Assembly: GCA_965222125.1 (NCBI GenBank)
Contig: CBDCTC010000006.1
Span: forward strand, 620,001 to 684,000
DNA from: CAZENU01 sp965222125
GTDB taxonomy: Bacteria; Chloroflexota; Dehalococcoidia; Lucifugimonadales; CAZENU01
Length of the DNA: 64,000 nt
Direction: 5' to 3'
In this document: positions 36,266-44,786 of the stretch, piece by piece
How the letters are laid out: each line of letters begins with the position of its first letter
Position numbering within the stretch: the stretch's first letter is position 1
Program-made: the position numbers and the translations under genes
Notes under the pieces: generated by a model
Told to the model about the DNA's origin: nothing
What the model saw: the letters and a program-made list of their open reading frames with translations, nothing else
Databases searched by the model: none

Positions 36266-39200
36266 CAACCCCCGCCAAGCTGAACGAGTTCAACCACGCC
36301 GAGGAGCCGGCGCGCGTGCTACTGGAGCGGCTGGGGTGGAGCTTCGTGCACCGCGAGGCGCTGGCGGCGGAGCGCGGGGACGAGCGGGACGTGCTGCTGA
36401 GGCGGCGGCTGAAGGCGGCGCTCCGGCGGCTAAATGAGTGGATGACCGAGGAGCAGGCGGAGCGCGCCATCTTCGAGTTGGAGCATGTCGACGCCACCGG
36501 AATGGCCCGCAACCAGCGAGTCCACGAGTACTTGACCTATGGCATATCCCTGACTGTGGACGGACCGCGCGGGAGAGACTCGCGAACCGTTCGATTCTTC
36601 GACTTCGACCACCCTGAGGGCGGCCTGAACGAGTTCGTCGTCACGACCCAGTTCCGGGTCCGCCGAGGAAACGAGCGGGGCGGCGCCGAGGACGACGAGC
36701 GCATGGTCATCCCCGACCTCGTTCTGTTCGTCAACGGTGTCCCGCTGGTGGTGATGGAGGCCAAGTCGCCGTCGTTGCTGGAGGTGTGGAAGTCCCAGGC
36801 GGTGCGCCAGCTGCGCCGCTACCAGGAAGCCGGCCCGGAGTGGCACGGCGCGGGCGCGCCGGAGTTGTTCCACTACAACCTGCTGTGCGTCGCCCACTGC
36901 GGGGCACGTGCCGTTTACGCCGGCATCGGCGCACCGGAAAACGCCTACTTCGAGTGGAAGTGGCTTGGGGGCTGTTCCGAAGATGACGTGAGGCAGAAGT
37001 TTGGGGTCGAACCCCTGGGCCAGGCGCAGCTCATCGTCGGGCTGCTGACGCCAGCGACGCTGCTGGACGTCCTGCGCGACTACGTGGTCTACGAGCCGGA
37101 ACAGGGGCGATTGGTCAAGAAGCTGCCCCGGTACCAGCAGTACCGGGCGGTGCGGGCGGCGCTGGAGCGGATGCTGTCTGGCCGGAAGCCAGAGGAGCGG
37201 GGTGGGGTGGTCTGGCACACCCAGGGTTCGGGCAAGTCGCTGACGATGCTGTGGCTGGCCACGAAGATCAGACGGGAGCCGATACTGACCAACGCCACCA
37301 TCGTGGTGGTCACCGACCGGATTCAGCTGGACCGGCAGATCGCCAGCACCTTTGAGCATTGCGGCTTTCCCGGTCCCGAACAGGCTGCCACCAGCCGTGA
37401 CCTGCGGCGACTGCTGACCACGGGCGCCGGACGCACGGTCATGACCACCATTCAGAAGTTTGAGGAGGCGCTTGCCGCCCCTGACGGACGGATGGACGTG
37501 CTGAACACCTCCGAGAACGTCGTTGTCATGGTGGACGAAGCCCACCGTTCCCAATACGGGGAGTTGGGCGCGCTGATGTCCAGGGCGCTCCCCAACGCCG
37601 CGCTCATCGGATTCACAGGAACGCCGATAGATAAGGGCTTCAGGCGGAGCACCATGCGCCGGTTCGGGCCATTGGTAGACGCCTACACCATCCCGCAGTC
37701 GGTGGCCGACGGCGCGACGGTGCCCATCCAATACGAGGCAAGACTGCCCGAGCTGGCCATCGAGGGGCCGGAGACCCTGGACAGACTGTTCGACGCCATG
37801 TTCGGGGAGCAGCCTGAGACCGTGCGGGAGCGCATCCGCCGCAGGTACGCCAACAAGGAGACGGTCGCCGAAGCGGAGCGGCGCATCGAGATGATCGCCC
37901 TGGACATTGCCGAGCACTTCCGGGAGAAGATTCGCCCCAACGGGTTCAAGGCGCAGGTGGTGGCGCCCAGCCGGGCTGCCGCGCTGCGCTACGCCGCCCA
38001 TCTCAACGATTTCGGCCTGAACGCCTATCCCATCATCACAACCGCGCCCAACGACGGCCCCGAATTCGATGTAGCTCGCGAACTGCCGCAGGAGCAGAAA
38101 GTGAACTCTTTCGTCGATCCGGAGGGCGAGCCGGAGATTCTGGTCGTGGTGGACATGCTCCTGACCGGATTCGACGCCCCGGTGGAGCAGGCGCTCTACC
38201 TGGACCGGTCGCTGCGGGAGCACGGCCTGCTCCAGGCCATCGCCAGGGTCAACCGCAGGTTCTCCCATAGGAAGGACGGGGTGGAGACCGAAAAGAGCTA
38301 CGGTCTCGTGGTGGACTACCACGGCGTGTCCCGCGACCTCGAAGATGCGCTCTCCACGTTCGACTGGCCCGACGTCCAGGACAGCATGAGGGAACTGGAG
38401 GAAGAGCCGGGGCCGGTCATCGAGGCTGCGACCGTCCAGGCCGAGTCGCACTTCAAGGGCCATGACCTGAACCGGGTATGGGACTGCGTGGAGGTCTTCG
38501 CGCCCGACGCCAATACCGAAGGCAACTTCAAGGCTGACGTCTTCGAGCGGTTCAACGCCGACTACCGGGGCTTCTCACGTCTCATGGACCGGTTCTTGCC
38601 GGACCCGAGGGCGCTGGACTACACGGAGCGGCTTGCGCGGCTCACCGAGATCAGGGCCTACGTGCGCGCCCAGTTCCTCCGGGAGGATGCGGACGTGGAC
38701 TGGACCGAGATAGGAGCGAAGGTCAAGAAGCTGGTGGACGAGCGCATCTCGGCTCAGGTGCGGGAGCTCATGCGCCCCGTGTCCATCCTCGACCAGGACT
38801 TCGAGCAAAAGATCGCAGCCCTTCCCCACGACGAGGCACGCGCATCGATCATGGAACACGCCATCCGCTCCCAGATCCATGAGCGCCTGGGGGACAACCC
38901 CGCATTCTACGAGAGCTTATCAGAGCAGCTCTCGCGCATCATCGACGATCTGCGCAACAGGGTGATAGACGCTGCCGAGGCGTGCAGGCGCTACGCAGAG
39001 GTGCGGAGACGGATGCGCAGCGAGGCCGACATCGCGGCGGAGTTCGGCCTCTCGCCTACCTCATTCGCCATCTACGCACTGCTGGAAAGAGGCCCGGAGA
39101 ACGCGGACGTTCCACCTGTGCAAGTCGCAGAGGAACGGGGCGTCTACCGCACTCAGATTGACGGGGATGCCAGGAGCGTTGCGCTGAGGATCGAGTCGGT

Positions 39201-39372
39201 AGTCGCCCAGCGCAGCAGAGTCGTGGACTGGCAGTCGAACGAGGACATCAGGCGGCTGATGCGCCGGGACATCAAGCGGGAACTCAGACCAACGGGCGAC
39301 TACACAGAAGAGCAACTGGAGGAGTTGGCCAACCGGATAGTCGAGCTTGCCAGCCGCAGGAGCGGGCAGTGA
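36262..39372 (+). CDS. hsdR: Type I restriction endonuclease motor subunit
   Basis: HsdR translocates and cuts unmethylated DNA. The 1036-residue protein has the PD-(D/E)XK nuclease core (VIPDLVLFVNGVPLVVMEAK, residues about 152-171), the Walker A site HTQGSGKSLTM, the DEAH-type Walker B VVMVDEAHRSQYG, and motif VI-region LLQAIARVNR. Its length is standard. Its 5' end recurs upstream at 34561 and 35263. The stop overlaps the GTG of the DUF45 gene. Confidence 0.96.
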   Translation: MTTPAKLNEFNHAEEPARVLLERLGWSFVHREALAAERGDERDVLLRRRLKAALRRLNEWMTEEQAERAIFELEHVDATGMARNQRVHEYLTYGISLTVDGPRGRDSRTVRFFDFDHPEGGLNEFVVTTQFRVRRGNERGGAEDDERMVIPDLVLFVNGVPLVVMEAKSPSLLEVWKSQAVRQLRRYQEAGPEWHGAGAPELFHYNLLCVAHCGARAVYAGIGAPENAYFEWKWLGGCSEDDVRQKFGVEPLGQAQLIVGLLTPATLLDVLRDYVVYEPEQGRLVKKLPRYQQYRAVRAALERMLSGRKPEERGGVVWHTQGSGKSLTMLWLATKIRREPILTNATIVVVTDRIQLDRQIASTFEHCGFPGPEQAATSRDLRRLLTTGAGRTVMTTIQKFEEALAAPDGRMDVLNTSENVVVMVDEAHRSQYGELGALMSRALPNAALIGFTGTPIDKGFRRSTMRRFGPLVDAYTIPQSVADGATVPIQYEARLPELAIEGPETLDRLFDAMFGEQPETVRERIRRRYANKETVAEAERRIEMIALDIAEHFREKIRPNGFKAQVVAPSRAAALRYAAHLNDFGLNAYPIITTAPNDGPEFDVARELPQEQKVNSFVDPEGEPEILVVVDMLLTGFDAPVEQALYLDRSLREHGLLQAIARVNRRFSHRKDGVETEKSYGLVVDYHGVSRDLEDALSTFDWPDVQDSMRELEEEPGPVIEAATVQAESHFKGHDLNRVWDCVEVFAPDANTEGNFKADVFERFNADYRGFSRLMDRFLPDPRALDYTERLARLTEIRAYVRAQFLREDADVDWTEIGAKVKKLVDERISAQVRELMRPVSILDQDFEQKIAALPHDEARASIMEHAIRSQIHERLGDNPAFYESLSEQLSRIIDDLRNRVIDAAEACRRYAEVRRRMRSEADIAAEFGLSPTSFAIYALLERGPENADVPPVQVAEERGVYRTQIDGDARSVALRIESVVAQRSRVVDWQSNEDIRRLMRRDIKRELRPTGDYTEEQLEELANRIVELASRRSGQ

Positions 39373-40097
39373 CCGAGCGGGGCCAAGTTCGATTCGGGGA
39401 TACCAGCATCGACTATGAGGTGCGGCGCAGCAGTCGCCGCAGAAAGACCGTCCAGATCACGGTGGACGGCGGCGGGGTGCAGATCGCCGCGCCGACGGCT
39501 ACGTCAGTCAGTGAGGTGCGCGCCATCGTGCGGAAGCGGGCTGGCTGGATACTGAGTCATGCGTCCGACCGGATGCTGGAGGCCGCCCCCAAGCGCTTCG
39601 TGAGCGGCGAGACGCTGCCATACCTGGGCCGCAACGTCCGAATGGTTGTCGAGGACGCAGACGTGCGCACGGCGGAAGTCCGGTTCGATCACTGGAGGCT
39701 TCGGGTCATCACCCCGAAAGGACTCAGCGGCGATGAACGCTTCGAGTCGGTCCGCCGGGCAATTGTCAGCTGGTACCGCTCGCGTGCTGAGGAGAAGCTG
39801 GGGGAGATTGTCGATCGGTGGGCGACTCGGCTCGGACATGGAAAGAATGTCCGTGTGTTGGTACGTGACCAGCGGCAACGCTGGGGAAGTTGTGCGCCCG
39901 ACGGGACGCTGCGCTTCAACTGGCGCGCCATGATGGTGAACACGATGCTTATCGAGTACGTCGTCGTCCACGAGTTGGCGCACCTGACACACCGGAACCA
40001 CTCGCCTGAGTTCTGGGCGCTGATTGCTTCGGTTATGCCGGACTCCCAGCGGCGGCGTCAACGCCTTCGTGAGATCGGGAAATCCCTACCCTTGTGA
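39369..40097 (+). CDS. YgjP/DUF45 (M48-like) metallopeptidase
   Basis: The 242-residue protein carries VVHELAHLTHRNHSPEFWAL, an HExxH zinc site with a downstream His, preceded by RWGSCAPDGTLRFNWRAMM, both typical of YgjP. It is frequently the last gene of type I restriction loci. Its start GTG overlaps the hsdR stop by four bases. Its role there is not known. Confidence 0.92.
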   Translation: MTERGQVRFGDTSIDYEVRRSSRRRKTVQITVDGGGVQIAAPTATSVSEVRAIVRKRAGWILSHASDRMLEAAPKRFVSGETLPYLGRNVRMVVEDADVRTAEVRFDHWRLRVITPKGLSGDERFESVRRAIVSWYRSRAEEKLGEIVDRWATRLGHGKNVRVLVRDQRQRWGSCAPDGTLRFNWRAMMVNTMLIEYVVVHELAHLTHRNHSPEFWALIASVMPDSQRRRQRLREIGKSLPL

Positions 40098-40118
40098 TAG
40101 CTGCACGGGCAAGTAAGA

Positions 40119-40139
40119 GGGACTCCGATTATGAGTCCC
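40119..40139 (+). terminator. Hairpin after the restriction-modification operon
   Basis: GGGACTC and GAGTCCC form a perfect 7-bp stem with a 7-base loop, 22 bases after the DUF45 stop. There is no U-run, so it may be a weak terminator. Confidence 0.45.
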
Positions 40140-40243
40140 GTTCAGCCTGTCTCAGAACCGCAGGAGAGCATTTGACAAGACTCGGGCAACAGTGGGTTTC
40201 CCAACGTATGCCTGAAACGCAAAAAGGCACTCATACATCGATG

Positions 40244-40284
40244 CACAGGGGAAGGCCGCCGCGTGGGCGACGACCTCCCCTGTG
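40244..40284 (-). terminator. Hairpin after the triple-XRE gene
   Basis: CACAGGGGA (40244-40252) pairs perfectly with TCCCCTGTG (40276-40284) across a 23-base loop. It begins 29 bases past the stop of the minus-strand XRE gene. No strong U-run follows. It also lies close to the left end of the mobile element. Confidence 0.4.
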
Positions 40285-40312
40285 ACGCAGCTATAGTGTC
40301 AGCCGACTTCCA

Positions 40313-41221
40313 TTACGCGGCTACCAGTGCCGGCTGCATCAGCATGGCGGAGATGGGCGGCGTCACCACGTGGGTCACCGACACCTTCCCCCTGCCGTCG
40401 TACCCGGCCCGGAACGCGTACTCCACCTCCGCGCCCCAGGGCATATGGCCGCCTTTCCGGACCGTCCCACGGCCAGCGCCCCGCACCACCATCCCGCTCC
40501 GCTCCTTCTTCTTCCAGCCCAGCACCTTGACCTCGGCGGGCATCACCCGCTCCTCGGCACCCGTCCGCTGGAACAATACCCCGTGCAGGCTCCTGAGCAC
40601 CCTCGCCGACGGACTGCGCTGGCCGTTCATGATCTGGGAGAGGTGACCCGAGCTGATTCCGGCCCTACGCGCCGCCTCGTTCTGGCTGATCCCCAGCGCG
40701 TCCATCTGCTCCCAGATCACCCGCCGGTCAATGTCGGGACAATGGGCGGACTCAACCTTGACCGGGGCCTGAAGCGCCGACTCCACCCTGGCCTGGAGCT
40801 TCACGCCCATGCTCCGGTGGCCGCGAGCCACCATCGTCATGTAGCTGGCGGAGATCCCCACCCGGTCGGCCAGTTCCCCCAAGCTCATGCCGTAGGAGCG
40901 GGCGCGCTCCCGGATGAAGGTGCTCCCCTCTTCGACCACGTCGCTCTGGCGGTAGACGATGCCCTGTCCGGGGACATCTCCCAGCACGGCCATCGCCTTC
41001 TCCCGGAGCTTGGGAGTCCAGGGCCTCTTGCCCGTCCCGACCTGGGAGAGGTAGCCAGGGGCTACGCCCATCTTCTTCGCGAGCTCCTTCATGGTGAGGC
41101 CCCGCCTTCTCGCCGCCGCCCTGAGCTCGGTTTCGGCGCTGACTGTGCGCTCTCCAGGGGCCAGTCCGTTCGTACTTGTCTCCGTCGTCGGATTGGTCGT
41201 CGTTGTGGTTGCCGTCGTCAT
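40313..41221 (-). CDS. Regulator with three tandem XRE helix-turn-helix domains
   Basis: The start is ATG 41221 because AAGGAGGA lies seven bases upstream. The 302-residue protein has a Thr-rich N-terminus and then three separate XRE domains: LTMKELAKKMGVAPGYLSQV, MSLGELADRVGISASYMTMV and ISQNEAARRAGISSGHLSQI. A C-terminal 80-residue tail follows (WKKKERSGMVVRGAGRG). Single or double XRE domains are usual, so three in series is notable and suggests binding to repeated or extended operators. It is the leftmost gene of the element, on the opposite strand to the conjugation genes. Confidence 0.85.
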   Translation of the reverse strand: MTTATTTTTNPTTETSTNGLAPGERTVSAETELRAAARRRGLTMKELAKKMGVAPGYLSQVGTGKRPWTPKLREKAMAVLGDVPGQGIVYRQSDVVEEGSTFIRERARSYGMSLGELADRVGISASYMTMVARGHRSMGVKLQARVESALQAPVKVESAHCPDIDRRVIWEQMDALGISQNEAARRAGISSGHLSQIMNGQRSPSARVLRSLHGVLFQRTGAEERVMPAEVKVLGWKKKERSGMVVRGAGRGTVRKGGHMPWGAEVEYAFRAGYDGRGKVSVTHVVTPPISAMLMQPALVAA

Positions 41222-41260
41222 GTCGCTTCCTCCTTGTGATGAAGAAAGCGAGACCGCCCC

Positions 41261-41320
41261 CACGGTGTGGAGACAGTCCCGCTTGAATTGGCGTCCCGGC
41301 GGCCGGGACTGTCTCCGTGG
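41261..41320 (-). promoter_or_regulatory. Long leader hairpin upstream of the triple-XRE gene
   Basis: GGAGACAGTCCCG (41269-41281) and CGGGACTGTCTCC (41304-41316) form a perfect 13-bp stem with a 22-base loop, extended by CCAC/GTGG. It is in the untranslated leader of the XRE gene. A related sequence (GTCTCC..CAC.TGGGGGCGG..CTTCTT, minus strand) occurs before the next gene at 42165-42194. The stretch 41321-41631 has no gene I can support. Confidence 0.55.
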
Positions 41321-41631
41321 GTTGTGTTGCGGCCAACGGCCGGGTGCGGCGTCCCATGTGTGGTACGCCGTGTGCGGGTCAAGCCTCCTGGGTCAGGTCA
41401 GAGGCAAGCCCGTCTTGCATTGGGCACAGGTCTTCCCCATGAAGGGAGCCGGGGAGAGGACCTGTCCGATGGCTGTGGGATTAGGGAGAAGAGGGCTGGG
41501 TCGGAGACCCTCGTGTAGACTGTTACCGTGCGGAGCGAGCCGCCCCGTTCAACCGGGTGCAGCCCAGGTCCCTGCGGGCAGCGAAGGCCAGGGAAGGACG
41601 CTTCAGTTGGTGATTGCACCGAGAGCGTGCG

Positions 41632-42099
41632 CTACGACTCGACGAGCGGTCTAGCCCCCCGCAGGCTGAGCTGCGAGACCACCTTGCCGGGCCGCCAGCA
41701 CATCCCCAGGACCGCCGCGACCTCCAGCGTCCCGGCGCCGTGGGGAGTGAGAGCAGAGGCCCTCCCGACGCCTTGGCTGTAGAGCATCGCCTCCCGGTCA
41801 CCGAACCGCCGCTTCACCAGCTGTTTCCACTCGGAGAAGGCCCAGCGAGCCTCCCTCGTCTCCGCCTTGGACATGTTCATGCCGGCGAGGATGGACAGAC
41901 CGTCGTCCACGTCTCCCGCCTGCCTGAGTCGTCGGGCCTCGTGGATGGAGCGCGTCACGCTCGGCTCCACCGTCTCCGGCCCCTTCTCCTTGAACCCCAT
42001 CGCCGCCATGAGCTGGTCGACCAGCTCCTCCAGACTGCGCCGGGGCCTGTCCACCGCGTCCATCGACCGAGTGCCGTTCACCAATGTTGCCGTCGTCAT
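41632..42099 (-). CDS. Unknown mobile-element protein, 155 aa
   Basis: The start is ATG 42099, preceded by AAGGAGGTG. The N-terminus MTTATLVNGTRS resembles that of the triple-XRE protein (MTTATTTTTNPTT), which suggests shared leader sequence. The protein is helical, with SLEELVDQLMAAMGFKEKG and a conserved-looking KAETREARWAFSEWKQLVKR. It has no catalytic motif or membrane segment. It lies in the same regulatory block as the triple-XRE gene and may be a DNA-binding accessory protein. Confidence 0.65.
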   Translation of the reverse strand: MTTATLVNGTRSMDAVDRPRRSLEELVDQLMAAMGFKEKGPETVEPSVTRSIHEARRLRQAGDVDDGLSILAGMNMSKAETREARWAFSEWKQLVKRRFGDREAMLYSQGVGRASALTPHGAGTLEVAAVLGMCWRPGKVVSQLSLRGARPLVES

Positions 42100-42164
42100 C
42101 GTGCACCTCCTTAGTGCCTGTGCTTTGTTGCCTTGCCGATTGCGCCCGCCTGCGGGCAAAGAAG

Positions 42165-42194
42165 AAGGGCCGCCCCCAGTGGGAGACGGCCCTT
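42165..42194 (-). terminator. Stem-loop between two minus-strand genes
   Basis: On the minus strand AAGGGCCG pairs with CGGCCCTT (8 bp, 14-base loop) and is followed by CTTCTTTG. It lies between the stop at 42235 and the start at 42099, where it can act as a terminator or attenuator. Confidence 0.55.
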
Positions 42195-42234
42195 GCGTGT
42201 TGGGATGGGTATGAGGGAGCCCGAGGCCCCGTCG

Positions 42235-42732
42235 TCAGCGGCGACGGACCCTCCCTACCGGACGCCGGGGCATGAACCGCCGGAGCAGCAGCGCCCCAAT
42301 GCCCAGCCCGACGAGGTTCAGGAAGAAGAGCTCCACGTCGAGGGTCAGCAGCGGCGCCGCAACGACCAGGACGACCGCCCCGGCCACCACGACCTTCTTC
42401 CGCTTCCACCACGGCTGCTTCTCAGGAGCCTTGACCGCGGTGTCATTGACCTGTGCGTAGGCCGTCCAGATGGGCAGCCCAATGAGCGCTTCCAGCTCGG
42501 TTATCACCACGCCGGCCGAGCAGCCCCCGGTGTGACAGCGGGTTTCGAGGCCGTTGCCGTCCGGCCGCTGCCGAAACGCCAGCCCGTCCGACTTGCCGCC
42601 GTGACAGATGGCCGTCGTCGTCCAGAACCAGCCCCGCTCGAAGCTGACCCGGCGCCCCAGCAGGTTCGTTATCCGCATTGCGCTCGGCCCCACGTACTGT
42701 TCCGTCCTGTCCTGTGTCCGCGATTCGTCCAT
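42235..42732 (-). CDS. Zinc-motif protein with C-terminal membrane helices
   Basis: AAGGAGGT lies nine bases before ATG 42732 (or three before ATG 42738). The 165-residue product has a Cys/His cluster (ICHGGKSDGLAFRQ, then TRCHTGGCSAGVV) that recalls the zinc ribbon of CHC2-type primases, in which C-x-H and H-x-G-C flank a short strand. It is followed by ELEALIGL and then two hydrophobic segments (VVVAGAVVLVVAAPLL, LFFLNLVGLGIGALLL). A primase-like zinc module anchored in a membrane would be unusual. I treat the primase likeness as tentative. Confidence 0.55.
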   Translation of the reverse strand: MDESRTQDRTEQYVGPSAMRITNLLGRRVSFERGWFWTTTAICHGGKSDGLAFRQRPDGNGLETRCHTGGCSAGVVITELEALIGLPIWTAYAQVNDTAVKAPEKQPWWKRKKVVVAGAVVLVVAAPLLTLDVELFFLNLVGLGIGALLLRRFMPRRPVGRVRRR

Positions 42733-43074
42733 GCCCATGTACCTCCTTGCTGATTGGTATGCCTATGCCGTTGAACCCGTGAATCCGTTCCGAAGACGCG
42801 CTCCGCCCACGGTCGAATGTCGAACGCGGAAGACGGAGTGGAGTGAAAGAAGACGCAGCTCGCCCAGGGCGCAAAACCTCCATGGGGAAAGCTGCGAGAC
42901 GTGAAGCGGCCAGCCTGCTTATTCAGTCACAGACCGGCGCGTGTCGAAGCTGCGGCCCGGCTGCGTGTCAGCCATGCCGCAGGCATGTTGAATCGGTCGG
43001 GGCGAAAGACGCACTCCGACCGACCGGGTGAGGACGAGGCGCAGAAGGCGCTCCATCCTCAGAGTCCAGCGGGA

Positions 43075-43266
43075 GAAGCGATCAACTCCAACCACCGGAC
43101 GGGTGTCTAGCGACCGAAGCGATCAACTCCGATGCGCCGGACAGGTGTCCTGCGGGTGAAGGACCAGCGTCAAACTTCAACCGCCGGACTGAGCCGATGA
43201 CGAAGGACCAGCGTCAACTTCGTCGATTCGGCCCGCGCTGGTTGCGAAGGACCAACGTCAAACTCC
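43075..43266. repeat. Five-unit degenerate tandem array (about 41-44 bp period)
   Basis: Units begin at 43075, 43116, 43158, 43202 and 43246. The first two start GAAGCGATCAACTCC, the next three GAAGGACCARCGTCAAACTYC; they share GAAG...GTCAACTTC-like words. Looser relatives (GAAGACGC..CTC) extend back to about 42796. The gap 42739-43480 holds no supported gene. The array could be iterons, protein-binding sites or a decayed coding repeat. The spacing is too regular to be chance. Confidence 0.65.
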
Positions 43267-43480
43267 ACATTGCCAGCATTCCCTCTTGGGCGACTCTTCG
43301 GTCAGACCCGTGCAACAGGGATCACGCACCCAGGTTTCTATGGTCGGAAACCTTGGAAAAAGCCTAACAGTGAGGTCATTATCGGCGATCAGCGAGGCGC
43401 AAAAGACCCCCTGCGTGCCACCACCCGACAAATTGCTCGGGAGTGTTCGCGAGCACGAAAATGCACCACTGCCGGGACCA

Positions 43481-44329
43481 TCACGGCCACCGCCCCAGGG
43501 TGAGGATGCGCATCACCTTATGGAGTAACTCGCTCCTGGCCCGCGCTCTCCGTGTGTCGAAGAGCGCCGTCCTGCGCCAGCTGACCTGGCCGCTGCGGTC
43601 GAGGCCGTGCAGAGGCTGCTTCTCCGGCGGTAGTGTCATCCCGTGCTCTTCGAGCAATGCAAGCTCCATCTCCAGCAGACGTTCCCGCTGGACGAGCCAC
43701 TCAAGGCCCTTTCCGTCGTTGGAATGAGATTCCTTCAATGCCCGCCACTCGACGACCAGGGACCAAGCGTCGCCGAAGACTTCCTCGTCGTCATCGGCGG
43801 GCTCAAGGGTCACCAGGTCGGGGTACTCGCGCCGCATCGAGGCACTCGGCGGAGGACTTGCCTCCCGCCCCGACACTCCGTCTTCCGAACTCTCCGAACC
43901 CCTCGGCGTTGGACCGGCGCCGGCGTGACCGGCCCCGGTCGTCTCCATATTCGCGTCGTGATCCCTACTCAGCGCCCCGACCTCGGCCTCGACCTTGGAC
44001 AGACGCCTGCGCACCTCCTTGCCCAGCGACTCCACCTCGCTCTCCAACTCCCCCATGCGCTCCTCCAGGGCGTCGTTGCGCTCCCGCTGACGGGCGGCAG
44101 CCGAGCCGACGCCCTCCTGCAACGCCCGCTCCAGGGCCTCACGCACCCGCCGCGACAGCCTTCCCGTCTTCGCGCACTCGGCCACGGTGCGTTGGTCGAC
44201 CTCCAGCACCCGCGCCGCTCCCTTGTGGCCCCGCTCTCGCACCAGCTCTTGCAGCAGGGTCATGAGTCGCATGTGGTACATGTTCTCCACGTCCCTGCTG
44301 TCCTCGATGCCGTGTTCAGTCGTCTTCAT
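43481..44329 (-). CDS. Helix-turn-helix / coiled-coil regulator
   Basis: The 282-residue protein starts at ATG 44329 after GGGAGGAAATTGCC. The N-terminal 60 residues look like a helix-turn-helix (GHKGAARVLEVDQRTVAECA). A long coiled coil follows (ALEERMGELESEVESLGKEV), then a disordered Pro/Ser/Gly stretch, and a helical C-terminus (WLVQRERLLEMELALLEEHG). It faces the conjugation operon across a 457-base intergenic region that has direct repeats, so it is a likely regulator of that operon. Confidence 0.65.
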   Translation of the reverse strand: MKTTEHGIEDSRDVENMYHMRLMTLLQELVRERGHKGAARVLEVDQRTVAECAKTGRLSRRVREALERALQEGVGSAAARQRERNDALEERMGELESEVESLGKEVRRRLSKVEAEVGALSRDHDANMETTGAGHAGAGPTPRGSESSEDGVSGREASPPPSASMRREYPDLVTLEPADDDEEVFGDAWSLVVEWRALKESHSNDGKGLEWLVQRERLLEMELALLEEHGMTLPPEKQPLHGLDRSGQVSWRRTALFDTRRARARSELLHKVMRILTLGRWP

Positions 44330-44414
44330 GGCAATTTCCTCCCTCTCCGGAAACTCGATTCAGCTTTGGACTCGTTTGAATCCGGTCTGCTCTGAAGTCT
44401 TGCCGGGCGTAACG

Positions 44415-44497
44415 CACCCCCGCCTCAAGCGACTTTTCGGGCGGCTTTTGTCATCGGGTCGTCGATTTTCCCCGGTGTAGACACCCCCGCCTCAAGC
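44415..44497. repeat. Pair of 16-bp direct repeats in the divergent control region
   Basis: CACCCCCGCCTCAAGC occurs at 44415-44430 and 44482-44497, both followed within a base or two by ACTTTT. The start-to-start distance is 67 bases, about six helical turns. They lie between the divergent genes at 44329 and 44787, so they are candidate operators or stacked promoters. The rest of 44330-44786 shows no further gene. Confidence 0.6.
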
Positions 44498-44786
44498 ACT
44501 TTTATGTCATTGCCAACCGAACTGGGGACTTTCAACAAACTGCTCACCGATTACGTCCTGTAGAGGAGGATTTACCCCTGTTTTAGCTACGAAATCCCGA
44601 CTTCGGTCACTTCGTCACCAAACTCCATTTCCTGTACACCCCCAATACTGCACGAGACGGGCCTCGGATAAGAGGGCCTGCAAGGTGCCGCCCTGCGAGG
44701 GGTCTTATTCGGCGTTTCGGTTGTTCACACTCCTCTGCGAGCGCTGCGATCCGGTAACCGCAGCAAATCGCAGGGAGGTGAACGAG

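Noticed and set aside
40119..40139. Stem with a 7-base loop resembling an anticodon arm
   Set aside because: The loop CGATTAT lacks the U before the anticodon and no other tRNA arms surround it. A simple hairpin is more likely.
43075..43266. CRISPR-like array
   Set aside because: The shared part of the units is short and degenerate, the units change type midway, and no cas gene is near.
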